This document shows, one piece after another, positions 44,159 through 55,716 of a DNA stretch of 64,000 nt. The notes below the pieces were generated by a model that saw only the letters and a program-made list of their open reading frames with translations, was not told where the DNA came from and searched no databases. Each line of letters opens with the position of its first letter. The stretch's first letter is position 1. The DNA comes from Platanthera guangdongensis (taxonomy: Eukaryota; Streptophyta; Magnoliopsida; Asparagales; Orchidaceae): assembly GCA_039583875.1 (NCBI GenBank), contig CM077166.1:88410564-88474563 (forward strand), given 5' to 3'. Made by a program: the position numbers and the translations under genes.

Positions 44159-45634
44159 TTATTCTAAGTTTATCATTCCTAGTTCAATTTTAAACCTATT
44201 GAACTTAGTTTCTTCTAAGGGCTTAGTATACATATCAGCTAGTTGAATATCTGTTTTAACATATTCTAATAAAATATCTTCTTTCTCTACATGCTCCCTA
44301 AGAAAATGATATTTTATTTCAATATGTTTAGTTCTACTATGAAAAACAGGATTATGAGCAATTGATATAGCACTTGTAGAATCACAAAAGAGTGGAGTTC
44401 TACTTACCTGAAATCCATAATCCTCAAGCTGAAGTTGTATCCATAGAAGTTGAGCACAGTAACTTCCAGCAGCCACATATTCTGACTCTACTATGGAGAT
44501 AGCCACACTTATTTGCTTCTTGCTACTCCATGAAATCAGTCTTCCACCTAGGAATTGACAGGTTCCAGTTGTGCTTTTTCTGTCTTCTTTGCATCCTGCA
44601 AAGTCTGCATCTGAATAACCTGTTAGTTCAAAATCCCCATTCCTAGGGTACCAGAGGCCTAGATAAGGAGTGCCCTTTAGATATCTCAATATTCTTTTGA
44701 CTGCTATCAAATGAGACTCTTTAGGGCAGGCTTGATACCTTGCACAGACACATGTAGCATACATGATATCTGGTCTACTTGCAGTCAAATATAATAGGGA
44801 GCCAACTATCCCTCTATACAAAGACTCATCTACAGGTTTCCCTGCATCATCCTTGCTAAGAGACATACTTGACCCCATAGGAGTCTTCATGGTACTGGAT
44901 GAATCCATACCATACTTCCTTATGAGTTCTAGTGTGAACTTAGACTGGCATATGGATAAACCATTCTCAGTCTGTCTAACTTGGAGACCCAAGAAGAACT
45001 TAAGTTCTCCCATACCACTCATCTCAAATTGACCTTGCATTAGTTTTGCAAACTTTTTGCAAAGAATATTTTCAGTATACCCAAATATAATGTCATCTAC
45101 ATATATTTGGACTAGTATTACTTTGCCTCTGGATTCCCTAAGGAATAGAGTCTTATCTATTTTCCCCCTTGTGAACTTATTCTCAATGAGGAAACTAGAC
45201 AGGGTTTCATACCAAGCCCTAGGGGCTTGCTTTAACCCATATAATGCTTTCCTAAGTCTATAGACATGATTAGGTAGAGTTGAATCAAAAAAACCTGATG
45301 GCTGTTCCACATAGACTTCCTCTTTTAGATTATCATTCAGAAATGCTGACTTGACATCCATTTGGTAAACTTTAAATCCTTGAAAGGTTGCATAGGCCAG
45401 GAACATCCTTATGGCTTCCAGTCTGGCTACTGGAGCAAAGGTTTGATCAAAATCAATATCTTCTTCCTGTTTATATCCTTTAGCAACCAATCTTGTTTTG
45501 TTCTTAATGATGACTCCATGCTTATCCATCTTGTTCCTAAAGATCAACTTTGTCCCAATTATATTGTGGTCTTTTGGTTTAGGAACAAGCTCCCAGACCT
45601 TGCACCTTTTGAACTGATTCAGCTCTTCTTGCAT
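44159..45634 (-). CDS. B reverse transcriptase-RNase H (491 codons open)
   Basis: Copia RT begins near [17 protein letters not shown], continues through [15 protein letters not shown] and [19 protein letters not shown], and has the catalytic YVDDIIFG (45103-45092). RNase H follows with [17 protein letters not shown], an ESEY Glu, [14 protein letters not shown] and ADMYTKPL. The frame equals that of the integrase part, from which it is separated by one TAG (45706-45704). All catalytic residues I can identify are present. Confidence 0.93.
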   Translation of the reverse strand: MQEELNQFKRCKVWELVPKPKDHNIIGTKLIFRNKMDKHGVIIKNKTRLVAKGYKQEEDIDFDQTFAPVARLEAIRMFLAYATFQGFKVYQMDVKSAFLNDNLKEEVYVEQPSGFFDSTLPNHVYRLRKALYGLKQAPRAWYETLSSFLIENKFTRGKIDKTLFLRESRGKVILVQIYVDDIIFGYTENILCKKFAKLMQGQFEMSGMGELKFFLGLQVRQTENGLSICQSKFTLELIRKYGMDSSSTMKTPMGSSMSLSKDDAGKPVDESLYRGIVGSLLYLTASRPDIMYATCVCARYQACPKESHLIAVKRILRYLKGTPYLGLWYPRNGDFELTGYSDADFAGCKEDRKSTTGTCQFLGGRLISWSSKKQISVAISIVESEYVAAGSYCAQLLWIQLQLEDYGFQVSRTPLFCDSTSAISIAHNPVFHSRTKHIEIKYHFLREHVEKEDILLEYVKTDIQLADMYTKPLEETKFNRFKIELGMINLE

Positions 45635-45706
45635 TGCTTCAATCCAATGAGGGTCTAGGATGGCTTCTTCAAACTTCTTTGGTTCAACATGGGATAGAAA
45701 ACTGAA

Positions 45707-47326
45707 CTAGATTGTTGCATTCAGATTTCTGCTCCTTGTTTGTACCCCTTGTCTTGGATCACCAATGATTTGTTCTGCTGGATGATCTCTTAGATGCCTA
45801 TTGGCTGGAGGTATCCTGACTTCAGGTTGAACTTCTTCAACTTCTTCATCTTGTTGTACTCCTTGTACTTCTTCTGCATTTGGTACATGTAGTACTCTCC
45901 CTGGACAGCAGCCACTATCTTCTACTTGATGCCTCGCAGTAGGTTCTTCTTCTATAGTGAGCTTGTCCATCTTCTTTGTTATACCTGTGGAGTTGCATAC
46001 ACTACTAGACAACTCATTGTTAATAAGTCTAGTTTCATCAAATACTACATGTACAGATTCCTCTACAACTTGAGTAGAGAAGTTATAGACTCTATAAGCC
46101 TTACTGTTGTTGCTGTATGCAACAAAAATTCCCTCTTGGGACTTGGCAGCAAACTTAGTCAAGTAAGACTTTCCATTGTTAAGTATAAAGCACTTACAAC
46201 CAAAGATCCTGAAGTAGGATAGGTTTGGTTTCCTGCCTTTCACAACCTCATAGGGGGTCTTGTTGTGGCTTTTAGTTATGGTAGCCCTATTAATAACATG
46301 ACATGCAGTATTGACTGCTTCAGCCCAGAAATATTCTGGTAGTGATGTATCACTTAGTAGGGTCGTACCAGCCTCAATCAAGGTTCTATTCTTCCTTTCA
46401 GCAATGCCATTTTGCTGAGGTATTCTTGGTGAAGAAAACTCTTGAAATATCCCAAATTCTTCACATAGTTTTGTCATGCTATCAGACTGAAATTCAGTAC
46501 CATGGTCACTTCTTATTTTGACCACTGTACTATTTAGTTCATTCTGAATTTGTCTAACAAAGCTATAGAAGACACTGGGTGTTTCAGATTTCTGTCTAAG
46601 AAAGAACACCCAGGAAAACCTTGAGTAGTCATCTACAACTACAAAGGTATAGACCTTCCTACCTAGGCTGTGAACTGGCATTGGACCAAAGAGATCCATA
46701 TGCAAGAGGTATAAGCACCTCACAGCATCTTTGTTTTCAATGCTTCTAAAGGTGGATCTAGTCTGCTTGCCCTTTTGATAAGCTGAGCAAATACCATCTT
46801 TAATACACTTAACTTGAGGACCATTCCTCACTAACTCTTTACTAAAGAGTTTGCCAATTGTCTTGTAGTTAAGATGGGCTAGCCTCTTGTGCCATTTGAC
46901 ACAATGAGAGACTGTCTCATCAGCTACAAGACATACTGGAGAACCATTGTTCTCAACCATAATGTCTAAGCAATAGACATTCCTTTTTCTATAGCCAGTC
47001 AAAATGATCTCTTTATCATTTGACCTCCTGATATGATAACCATCTTTCATAAATGAGATGTCATATCCTACATCACTCAATTGACTTATACTAATAAGGT
47101 TATATTTCAAACCTTTAACATAGGCCACTTGAGTAATTGTAATAAAGGAGTTAGATATGTTACCAAAACCCTTGATGATCCATTTTTCAGAACCACCAAA
47201 GGTGACTTTTGGACCATCCTTGATAGGTGTGTAGTCCTTTAATAAACCCCTTGTTCCAGTCATGTGTCTGGAACATCCACTGTCGAAGTACCATATTGGG
47301 GCATGGCCACTTGGACTCACCTGCAA
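45707..47326 (-). CDS. B protease end-integrase (539 codons open)
   Basis: After a TTG at 47326 the frame shows WYFDSGCSRHMTG, YNLISISQLSD, the integrase zinc finger and the core: MDLFGP, SDHGTEF and the Glu in PQQNGIAERKNRTLIE. It ends with NLSYFRIFGCKCFI, GIFVAYS and an acidic linker. The second zinc-binding Cys of the CX2C pair is replaced by Tyr (CSAYQKGKQ), which would weaken the finger. Gag lies in the same frame upstream, separated by a TAA at about 47332. Confidence 0.92.
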   Translation of the reverse strand: MQVSPSGHAPIWYFDSGCSRHMTGTRGLLKDYTPIKDGPKVTFGGSEKWIIKGFGNISNSFITITQVAYVKGLKYNLISISQLSDVGYDISFMKDGYHIRRSNDKEIILTGYRKRNVYCLDIMVENNGSPVCLVADETVSHCVKWHKRLAHLNYKTIGKLFSKELVRNGPQVKCIKDGICSAYQKGKQTRSTFRSIENKDAVRCLYLLHMDLFGPMPVHSLGRKVYTFVVVDDYSRFSWVFFLRQKSETPSVFYSFVRQIQNELNSTVVKIRSDHGTEFQSDSMTKLCEEFGIFQEFSSPRIPQQNGIAERKNRTLIEAGTTLLSDTSLPEYFWAEAVNTACHVINRATITKSHNKTPYEVVKGRKPNLSYFRIFGCKCFILNNGKSYLTKFAAKSQEGIFVAYSNNSKAYRVYNFSTQVVEESVHVVFDETRLINNELSSSVCNSTGITKKMDKLTIEEEPTARHQVEDSGCCPGRVLHVPNAEEVQGVQQDEEVEEVQPEVRIPPANRHLRDHPAEQIIGDPRQGVQTRSRNLNATI

Positions 47327-47332
47327 AACAGA

Positions 47333-49375
47333 TTAGTGAACCTTAGAACCCAAAGAATTCTTGGGTCCTTGGTACTGGTTAGTTTGCATCCTAACAAAGC
47401 TACCTGCAGGTTTTCCAACAGGCAGTTTGCTACTCACTTTGGCACTAGCATTGTGCCAACAGTCCATTGCAAAGTGGCCTACCTTGCCACAACACCAACA
47501 CTCAAACTTATTGTACCTTTGCTTAGGTACTGTCTTTGCTGTTTTATCTACAACTGACTTGTTGAGAGTTGGTGCTTTGCCCTTGGACTTGGACTTGGAC
47601 TGAATAGTCCTAGCTGGTTTAGTAAATCCCAGACCAGCTTTACCTTTGTGATAAACAAATTCATCAATTAAGGGTAGAACTAACTTAGGTTTAGAAAACC
47701 TAGCAAATAAGTCTTTCTCCTTCTGAAGATTAATCTCCAGACTCTTGATTTGATCATTCTTAAATGATATAGTCCCCATCTGAATCACAGTTATGTGCTT
47801 CAGTCTGGCTATCTCATTAAGCTTTTGATCAAACAACTTCTCAAAATCAGTTGCAGCAGCTTTGAGATTAGCAATTTCCTTTGCCGGAATTTTGGCTAGG
47901 GACTTGCTCTTCTTATAATCTTGCAACAGAACTTTATATTCATCTATCAACTGATGAATATCCTCTTCAGACTCAGATGCACACTCATCATTTGATGATG
48001 ATGAATCTGATTCTGTACTGGCACAAGAAATTGAACTAAAAGAACAATGTTGTACCTTACTAGGTCCTGGCTGCTCCAGGATTTTGTCACTTTCTATCAA
48101 TGCCATTAGTCCTTGGCACTGACTGTCCTCTTGTTCATCTATTGATTTCATGATCTGAATGAACTCTTCTTCTTCTTCCTCAGCAAACAGTCCTATATTT
48201 GCCTCAGCATCTGACTCAGTTTCTGATGAAGAAATATCTGACAGGCTCTTGTCCTTTTTGGCAACAAAAGACTTTTCCTTCTTGCCCTTGTATTGAGTCC
48301 TTTTCTTTTCACTAGACTCCTTCCTTTTTTCTGGACAATCTGCAACAACATGACCTTTTCTATTACAGTAATAGCATACTATTTTTGAAAGTGTTGCCTT
48401 GCTAGACTTGGTCTTTTTCCTGTCTTTCTTTGAAGACTTTTTATTCTGATAAAAGTCTTCTTTTCCCTGTGAAGTAGATGGCCTTGTCCTCCATTGTTTC
48501 ATCTTTAAGAACTTCTGGAAATGTCTTGTAAAGGCAGCAAAGTCCTCATCACTTTCACTGCTTTCAGACTTTCTACTTGCTGACTCATCTGACTCAGTTT
48601 CAGCAACCTTTGGAGGTGGAGATGGTGACTTACTCCTGTACTTTCTGGGGGCTTCTGTTTTGAAGGCCGCTGTCCTTTCTTTATGTTCACTTCTTGTTGA
48701 TTTCTCCTCTTCTTTCCTCACCATTAACTGCATTTCATAGGACAGCAGTTTGCCAAATAGTGTTGGTGGAGGAATTTCTCCAAACTTTATCATTTCCCTA
48801 ATGGCACAGATCTTGGTATCCCAATCTTTTGTTAGGGACCTTAGAAACTTATCATTGAGTTCATAATTACTGAACTCTCTGTCATAGGACATGAGCTCAT
48901 TCACAATCCTGTAGAACTTCTTATAGCACTCAGTTATGCTATCAGCCTTACCTTGTCTAAAACTTTCATATTCTTGGTTTAGCAAGGATTTTCTGTCTTG
49001 TCTCACTTCTTCAGAACCCTCCATATACACAATAAGAGTATCCCACATCTCTTTAGCTGTCTTACAGTGTATCAAATTCTGAAAAGTTGCATCATCTATG
49101 GCACTCACTATGATATTCTAAGCCCTCTTATCCATAGTGGCTAGAACAATTTCATCCTTTGTCATTTCAGAGAAATTCTTAGGTGTTCTCTGATTTGCAT
49201 CTAAGACTGACACCTTCATGGGCACATATGGCCCTTCTTTTACTGTGATATAAATCCTAGGGTCTGAGGCTTCCATAAACAGTCTCACCCTTTCCTTCCA
49301 GATACCAAAGATCTCTTTTCTACATATGGGTAACTTTATGGATCCCAATTCCTTGTGATTCTCAGTGGAACCCAT
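47333..49375 (-). CDS. gag: B Gag, two zinc knuckles, one internal stop
   Basis: The start is the ATG at 49375 (MGSTENHKELG); a TAG at about 49118 interrupts it after 85 codons and the same frame continues to 47333. The core shows FGIWKERVRLFME, AKEMWDTLIVYMEG and ITECYKKFYRIVNELMSYDRE. Then come Ser/Glu-rich and Lys-rich parts, the knuckle CYYCNRKGHVVADC, an acidic and coiled-coil-like region, and a second knuckle CWCCGKVGHFAMDC. The length fits a Sirevirus Gag. Bases 49376-49466 are a short leader. Confidence 0.9.
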
Positions 49376-49466
49376 GGTTCTTGATTTTCTTGATTCTGTA
49401 ATTGACTTAGACTGAATCTGCCAACAGGATCTACTCAGACAGTTATGTCCTTTTTTGAGTAACCTC

Positions 49467-49478
49467 CCTCTGATACCA
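49467..49478 (-). other. Primer binding site of B (iMet tRNA type)
   Basis: TGGTATCAGAGG on the coding strand, two bases from the 5' LTR start at 49481. Confidence 0.88.
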
Positions 49479-50344
49479 CTTGAAAGATATTGTACCTAAA
49501 CACCTAGAGGGGGGGGGGGTGAATAGGTGTCTTGAATCTTTTTAACTTTTTAGGCAGCAATCAAATAATATCACAGAATTCTAGCTACTTTATCACAGCA
49601 CACATTCAGCAATCACAGAATTTCACAGCACACAGTAGACACATAGTTTTATAGTGGTTCCCCAAGTTTTGGGTACATCCACTTTCCCCCTTCGCCTATC
49701 TAGCAGTGTACTAGATTCGGCCAAACTTCTCCACTATCTCAGGACCCCAAAATACGTTCCTACACCTCAGGCCCAAGGCCCTACAACTCAGCTTCTTCAC
49801 AAAGCCTACAGTCAGCCACCAAGGCCTACACTCAGCCACCAAGGCCTAAACTCAGCCACCAAGGCCTACACTCAGAGATTTAAATCTCCTACACTCAGGC
49901 ACTCAAGCCCTACACTCAGCCTTTATAATTACGGGCTTACAAAACTCAGATCCCAAAGGATCCTACAAGATAAAATGAATACAAAAATTGTAACTCAACA
50001 ACTTAGAGAAAAGAGAGAAGAGTTGTGAGTTTCTTGATGAGTTCTTGGAAGAACTCAGCTGAAATCAATCTGACTTGGCTTTCTTCAAAGCTTCTTGAAT
50101 GTATAACTCAATAAGATTGACCTCTTCTGCAGTTGATCCTTGATCTCTGCTACTTAAGATTCAGAATAAATCTAAACCCTTCTTCTCAGTCTGGTTCCAA
50201 CAGCTGATTTCTTGGATGGAGCTCTCTCTGTCCAACTTCTTAGATCTTCACTTGATAGCTAGATCTTCTTTGTATTACTTGATGTGTTGATCTTCTAATC
50301 AATCTGAACAACTTCAACAATAGTTTCTGTAGACTGTATAAGCC

Positions 50345-50352
50345 TATTTATA
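50345..50352 (-). promoter_or_regulatory. TATA box of B 5' LTR
   Basis: TATAAATAGGC on the coding strand, downstream of the array. It should define the start of B genomic RNA about 30 nt further left. Confidence 0.78.
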
Positions 50353-50484
50353 GGCCTTATTCATGGTAACCGGCTGGTCCGGTTCATAACTGACTTCTGA
50401 CAACTCTGACAGGTGCTGTAGACCGGCTGGAATGGCAGCTGTCAAGTCATCCAGTCAGTTCTTGAAAATTCTGTAACTGTCTGC

Positions 50485-51362
50485 AAGTGTCGAGACTGTC
50501 TGTCTTTAAGTGTCGACACTGATAGACCAAGTGTCGACACAAGTTGTCTAAGTGTCGACACTAGCCTACAAGGTGTCGACACAACTCCTTGTGTTGTAGA
50601 TTTTATATCTCGACACTGCTTCTTCTTCATGTGTCGACACTGATAATGTGTGTCGACACAAGTCCTTGTACTTCAGTATTTTGCTGAATTCTTCTAGGTG
50701 TCGACGCAACACCTTTGTGTCGACACATCTTCATGCGTTGAACTTCGCTGAGTGTCGACACTTCTTCTTGGTGTCGACACATGTCTTCAGTGTTGATACT
50801 TGCTGAGTGTCGACACAGCTCCTTGTGTCGACACATTCTTCTTCTGTCGAGTCTCTGGCTGAGTGTCGACACAACTCCTTAGTGTCGACACTTGTACTTA
50901 GAATATTCTTGAACTTTGCTAAGTGTCGACACAGCTTCTTGTGTCGACACTTTCTTCAAGTGTTGAGTCTTCAGATGAGTGTCGACACATACTTTCTTGT
51001 GTCGACATTTTCTTCAAGTGTTGACTCTTCTGCTGAGTGTCGACATATTTCTCTGGGTGTCGACACTTATACTTAGTCTCTGCTGACTTTTGCTGAGTGT
51101 CGACACAGCCTCTAAGTGTCGACACTTTCTGATGTAGACAAAGTTTCTCTAGGTGTCGACATAACTGCTAAGTGTCGACACTTCTTCACTGCACTTTTCT
51201 TCAATGAGTGTCGACACAGCTCCTTGTGTCGACACTTTCTATCTGGTGTCGACTATGCATTCCTTGTGTCGACACAATGACTCTAAGTGTCGACACTGCT
51301 TGCCTGGGTGTCGACACAAGTCTTATTAAGTGTCGACACTTTCCCTCTGGGTGTCGACACAT
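50485..51362 (-). repeat. TGTCGACAC palindrome array in B 5' LTR
   Basis: The same array as 29025-29670 with about 235 bp more (roughly 50865-51105), which carries extra TGTCGACAC units spaced by cttcaagtgttgactctt-like text. Confidence 0.95.
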
Positions 51363-51505
51363 GGACTTAGAAACTTTTCCATCTTTCCTGCAAATACATA
51401 ACCTGCACAAGTGAACTCAAAACACATCAAATACATTTTGAAGTATATCATTGAGTTGGGTGAGGCTTCTTCAAATCAGGTACATTTAAACTAATGTACC
51501 CAACA

Positions 51506-52816
51506 CAACCAATACAGCATACATCCGAGGGCGGTTTTGTATGCTGTTCGGTAGGCCCTTAGAGCATCGTCTAATTTGGTTGACCAGTCTTTCCTAGAAG
51601 TTGAAACAATCTTTTCTAAAATTGTTTTTATTTCTCTATTCACTACTTCGACTTGTCCGTTAGTTTGGGGGTGGTAGGCGGTTGAAATCTTATGCGTATT
51701 GCCGTATTTAATAAATATATTAAAAAACTGTGCATTACAGAAATGTGAACCCCTGTCACTAACGATGGCGCGCGGCCTACCGAATCGAGAAAATAATTTT
51801 TTTAAAAACGTAACCACGACTCAGGCGTCATTCGTAGGAAGAGCTTGGGATTCATCCCATCGTGAAACATAATCAATGGCAACTAAAATAAACTTATTTC
51901 TGAAGCTAGAAGGAATAGGGCTAACAAAATCAATTCCCCAGCGGTCGAAAATTTCGCACTCAAGGAAATAATTTTGTGGCATTTCATTTTTATTGGAAAT
52001 GTTGCCCGATCGTTGGCAACTATCACACCTACTCACAAAGGCTTGCGCATATTTAAACAGGCTAGGCCAGTAAAAACCCGCGCAAAGCACCTTGTGAGCG
52101 GTGCGAGTAGCATGATAGTGCCCACTAGTCGGACCTTCATGTAAGTGTTTTAAAATATCTAATCCTTCTTCATAAGAAACACATCTCCTTATCACTTGGT
52201 CCGTACAGACTCTGAAAAGATGCGGGTCCTCCCAAAAATAATTCTTCAACTCAGAAAAGAATTTCTTCTTTTGTTGAGAGGAGAACTCTTTTGGGATCAC
52301 ACGAGCCACTAAGTAGTTGGCAATTTGTGCAAACCAAGGAGAAGGGGAAGTTCTAATTGAAAGCAGCTTCTCATCAGGAAAATAATCATTAAAAGATTTT
52401 TCATCTAGATTTTCAATAAAAGGATTATCTAGGCACGAGAGGTGGTCGGCGACCAAATTCTCGGCTCCTCGCTTATCACGGATTTCTAAGTGAAACTCCT
52501 GGAGGAGTAAGACCCAGCGAATGAGGCGAGGTTTGGCATCCATTTTGGCAAGAAGATATTTGAGGGCCGAGTGGTCCGTAAAAATGATAATTTTTGAAAG
52601 TGTAATATAAGGGCGGAATTTATCAAAAGTGAATTCTATAGCCAGGAGCTCACTCTCGGTTGTGGTGTAATTTTCCTGTGCAGATGTGAGCATCTTACTT
52701 GCATAATAGATGTGGTGGAAGGTTTTAGATATGTGTTGACCTAATATGGCTCGCACTGCAAAACTACTCGCATCGCACATTATCTCAATTGGAAGATCCC
52801 ACACCGGAGCTATCAT
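51506..52816 (-). pseudogene. E RNase H-integrase fragments
   Basis: The piece 52816-51821 has RNase H ([40 protein letters not shown]) and the integrase zinc finger ([14 protein letters not shown]...CDSCQR) up to [17 protein letters not shown]. The piece 51817-51511 is the core end with [28 protein letters not shown] and [14 protein letters not shown]. Both share one frame with a stop between. The gene is cut at 51510 by B. Confidence 0.9.
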
Positions 52817-52830
52817 AATTAGGGCAATAA

Positions 52831-53755
52831 TTAATTTTTTTTTATTAAATTAAAAGAAGGTAGGCAAAAGTCATTAAAAATGAATGGGACGTCTTTTTCT
52901 AAGAGATGGGTAATGGGTTTGGTGATCTTTGAGAAGTCCTTTATGAAACGGCGGTAAAAATCAGCATGCCCTAGGAAACTTCTTATAACTTTGATGTTCG
53001 TAGGCGGTGGCAGTTTCTCGATAACTTCTATCTTAGCAACGTCTACTTCAATACCTCTTGCAGAAATTTTATGACTCAAAACTAACCATTCCCTCACAAT
53101 AAAATGACATTTCTCTCAATTTAGGTCAAGTTTAGTTTCTTCGCATCTTTCTAAGACGTACTTTTTCGAGGTTTTCTAAACAACTATCAAATGCGTCACC
53201 GAACACGGATAAATCATCCATGAATACCACTATAAGGTTTTCTACGTACTTGTCAAAGATAGAGAGCATACATCTTTGGAATGTAGTCGGTGCATTGCAC
53301 AATCCAAACGACATTCTTCGGTAGGTGAAGTTGACGAAGGGACAAGTAAACGTAGTTTTCTCTTGGTCCTCTAGAGAGATGGGGATTTGAAAATACCCCG
53401 AGAGGCCGTCGAGAAAACAATAAAAGCTATGGCCGGATAATCGTTCTAAAATCTGATTGATGAATGGTAAGGGAAAATGATCCTTGCGGGTTGCGTCTTT
53501 TAACTTACGATAATCTATACACATTCGCCACCAGGTCACCGTCCGTGTCGGGATTAATTCATTATTCTTATTACTAACTACCGTTATCCCTCCCTTCTTT
53601 GGTATGACCTGGACTGGGCTAACCCACTTACTATCAGAAATAGGATAAAAAATTCCTGCGTCTAATAGTTTCATAACCTCGCCCTTAACCACTTCTTTCA
53701 TATTGGGGTTTATACAGCACTGAGGTTGTATAGAGTTACGTGAATTATCTTCCAT
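52831..53755 (-). pseudogene. E reverse transcriptase fragments
   Basis: The piece 53755-53132 covers RT from WVSPVQVIPKKGGITVV and CIDYRKLKDATRKDHFPLPF to the catalytic FMDDLSVFG (53224-53213). The piece 53097-52831, in another frame, gives the connection with HKISARGIEVD, IEKLPPPT and SFLGHADFYRRFIKDFSKI, motifs typical of Athila/Tat. Two frame changes lie between this part and RNase H. Confidence 0.9.
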
Positions 53756-53973
53756 TAAGATTTTGTGAGTGCAGAAAGATGGGATTATGCCCTTAATATC
53801 AGATATCTGCCATGAAATAGCTCAGCGATGCTACGTAAAACTAAAAGGAGTTTATCATTTTGCACATTCGTGAGGTAGGACAAAACTATGACGGGTAGCT
53901 TGGAGTCCTTTTCTAAGAAAGCGTATCTAAGATGCCCGGGTAGTTCTTTCAATTCCAGGTTAGGGGGGTCTTC

Positions 53974-54756
53974 CTACAAGGTTTTAGAAATTCTTTCTTT
54001 TTCAAAAACTATGTCCTCATAGACTTTTTGTGTAAAATTAAAAGGGGTGGGGCTAGCAGCCATGGAGGCTTCTTGCAGCGATGCAGTTGGAAGAGTAGAA
54101 GAGGAACAAAAATCAGACAATTCTTTTTCAAATTCAGAGAGGTGATAGGATGATTCTTCACTTAGGTGTAGAGATTTAGTTGGAGGAGTAGAGGAGGAAC
54201 AAAAATCAGAAAATTCTTTTTCAAAATCAGAGAGACGATAGGAGGATTCTTCACTTAGGGCATCTATGAAAAAACAAGAGTCATCATTTGCTAGGGTGTT
54301 CTTCATAGAGGGGGTGATAGAGAAAGTTAATTCGTCGTCACCTACTCAAAGGAAGACCTAACCATTGCTTACGTCAATGATAGCTCGGGAGGTTGCAAGG
54401 AAGGGTCGGCCAAGGACCAGGGGAACTTCTACGTCTTCTTCGATGTCCAATATGACAAAGTCCACCGGGAAGATGAACTTGTCGACCTTAACTAGGACAT
54501 CCTGCACGATTCCTAACGAGTACTTGACAGATCTATCAGCTAGTTGGATACTCATGCATGTGGGGTTGAGGTTACCAATTCCTAACTTCTTAAACAACGA
54601 GAGGGGCATCAGGTTAATACTCGCACCTAAGTCGGCTAATGCATTTTGTGGTGATATATTTAGAAAGTAACTCCTCCAAGCTTGGAGGTTTTGGAAAGTT
54701 CTGAAGAGGTGGAGCCGGTGCAGAAAAATCATTTTGTGGTGGTGGGCGCATTGCAT
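53974..54756 (-). pseudogene. E protease and PR-RT linker
   Basis: The piece 54756-54358 has the protease-like [13 protein letters not shown], then [19 protein letters not shown] and [18 protein letters not shown] motifs. The piece 54306-53974 is a linker with a repeated YRLSDFEKEFSDFCSSS / YHLSEFEKELSDFCSSS segment (an internal duplication of about 45 codons). Bases 53756-53973 between this and RT are degraded. Confidence 0.8.
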
Positions 54757-55716
54757 TCGATGGATTACTCCACGAAAAATTCGAGTGATTTCTTAAAGCA
54801 GGATTATAACTATTTGGAAAAACAAAACCAGGAGGATGAAAATTCGCAGCAGATAAATTATTAAAAGCATTTCTAGGAATATTATTATTAAGAAAATCTA
54901 ATTGTTCTGGAGCAGTAGTTGCAGATTCCCATACCTGAGGGGCGGAGGCAGCAGCCATCTCCGTAATTTTTTTTCTTAATATTCCTACATGTAGATCTAG
55001 CTGGGTGACATTGTCCCTTCAAAGATACCTACAGGTTTGTTTGAGCGGGACCTAGGCACATTCCAATGGTATGTGTTCATAGTCATGTCCTCAAAAAGCT
55101 CAAGAGCTGCTTCCGAGGTTTTGTGGTTTAAAGTACCACCGGAAGCTGCGTCTATCATTTGCTTTGTACTTTGATTTAGCCCATTGTAAAACTTCTGCAC
55201 TTATAACCATACAGGCAGAGCGTGATGTGGACATCGTCTTAATAATTCTTTAAATCTTTCCCAGGTTTCATAAAGGGTTTCAGAGTCTATTTGTCCCAAT
55301 GTAGAAATGTCAGTCCTAAGTTTCGCAGTTTTAGCTGGCGGAAAATACTTCGCCAAAACTTTTTCAGTTAATTTAGTCCAGATTATGATGCTATTTTTAG
55401 GTAGAGTGTTCAGTCACTACTTAGCCCTAGTTCTAAGGGAGAAGGGAAATAATCTTAGCCTAATAGCATCATTTGTGACACCATTTATCTTGAAGGTGTT
55501 CTCAAGAAAACTTGCTATATGTGCGTTCGGATCTTCATCTTGAAGTCCGTCAAATTGCACATACTGCTGCACCATTTGAATTATGCTAGGCTTCAGTTCG
55601 AAATTATTATTAGTTATTGTAGGGTGAACTATGCTAGATTTAGTACCCTCGAGATTCGGTTGTGCATAATAAGACATAGGCCTTTGCACGACTTCCTCCA
55701 CGTGGGGTTCTTCCAT
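54614..55716 (-). pseudogene. gag: E Gag fragments
   Basis: The N-terminal piece 55716-55417 carries NNNFELKPSIIQMVQQ and DAIRLRLFPFSLR, the Athila/Tat Gag signature. The piece 55200-54997 has QKFYNGLNQSTKQMIDAASGG. The piece 54958-54614, in another frame, has [24 protein letters not shown], a nucleocapsid-side linker. Several stops and frameshifts exist. Confidence 0.85.

Larger units (their letters stand above)
28042..51505 (-). mobile_element. B: Sirevirus-like Ty1/copia element with ORF3, hosting C
   Basis: LTRs at 28042-29811 and 49481-51505 are flanked by caacc (28037-28041 and 51506-51510). The minus-strand order is Gag, PR-IN, RT-RH, ORF3, with element C inserted in ORF3 (TSD taccc). 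Without C, B is about 12.7 kb. Gag and Pol share one frame broken only by stop codons. The LTRs differ by roughly 3% plus length changes. Confidence 0.94.
49481..51505 (-). repeat. 5' LTR of B (2025 bp)
   Basis: It runs from TGAAAGATATTGTACC to ...GTACCCAACA. It has the longer palindrome array (50485-51362) and a TATAAATAGG box at 50345-50352. An 11-G run near 49509 is present in both LTRs. Confidence 0.94.
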
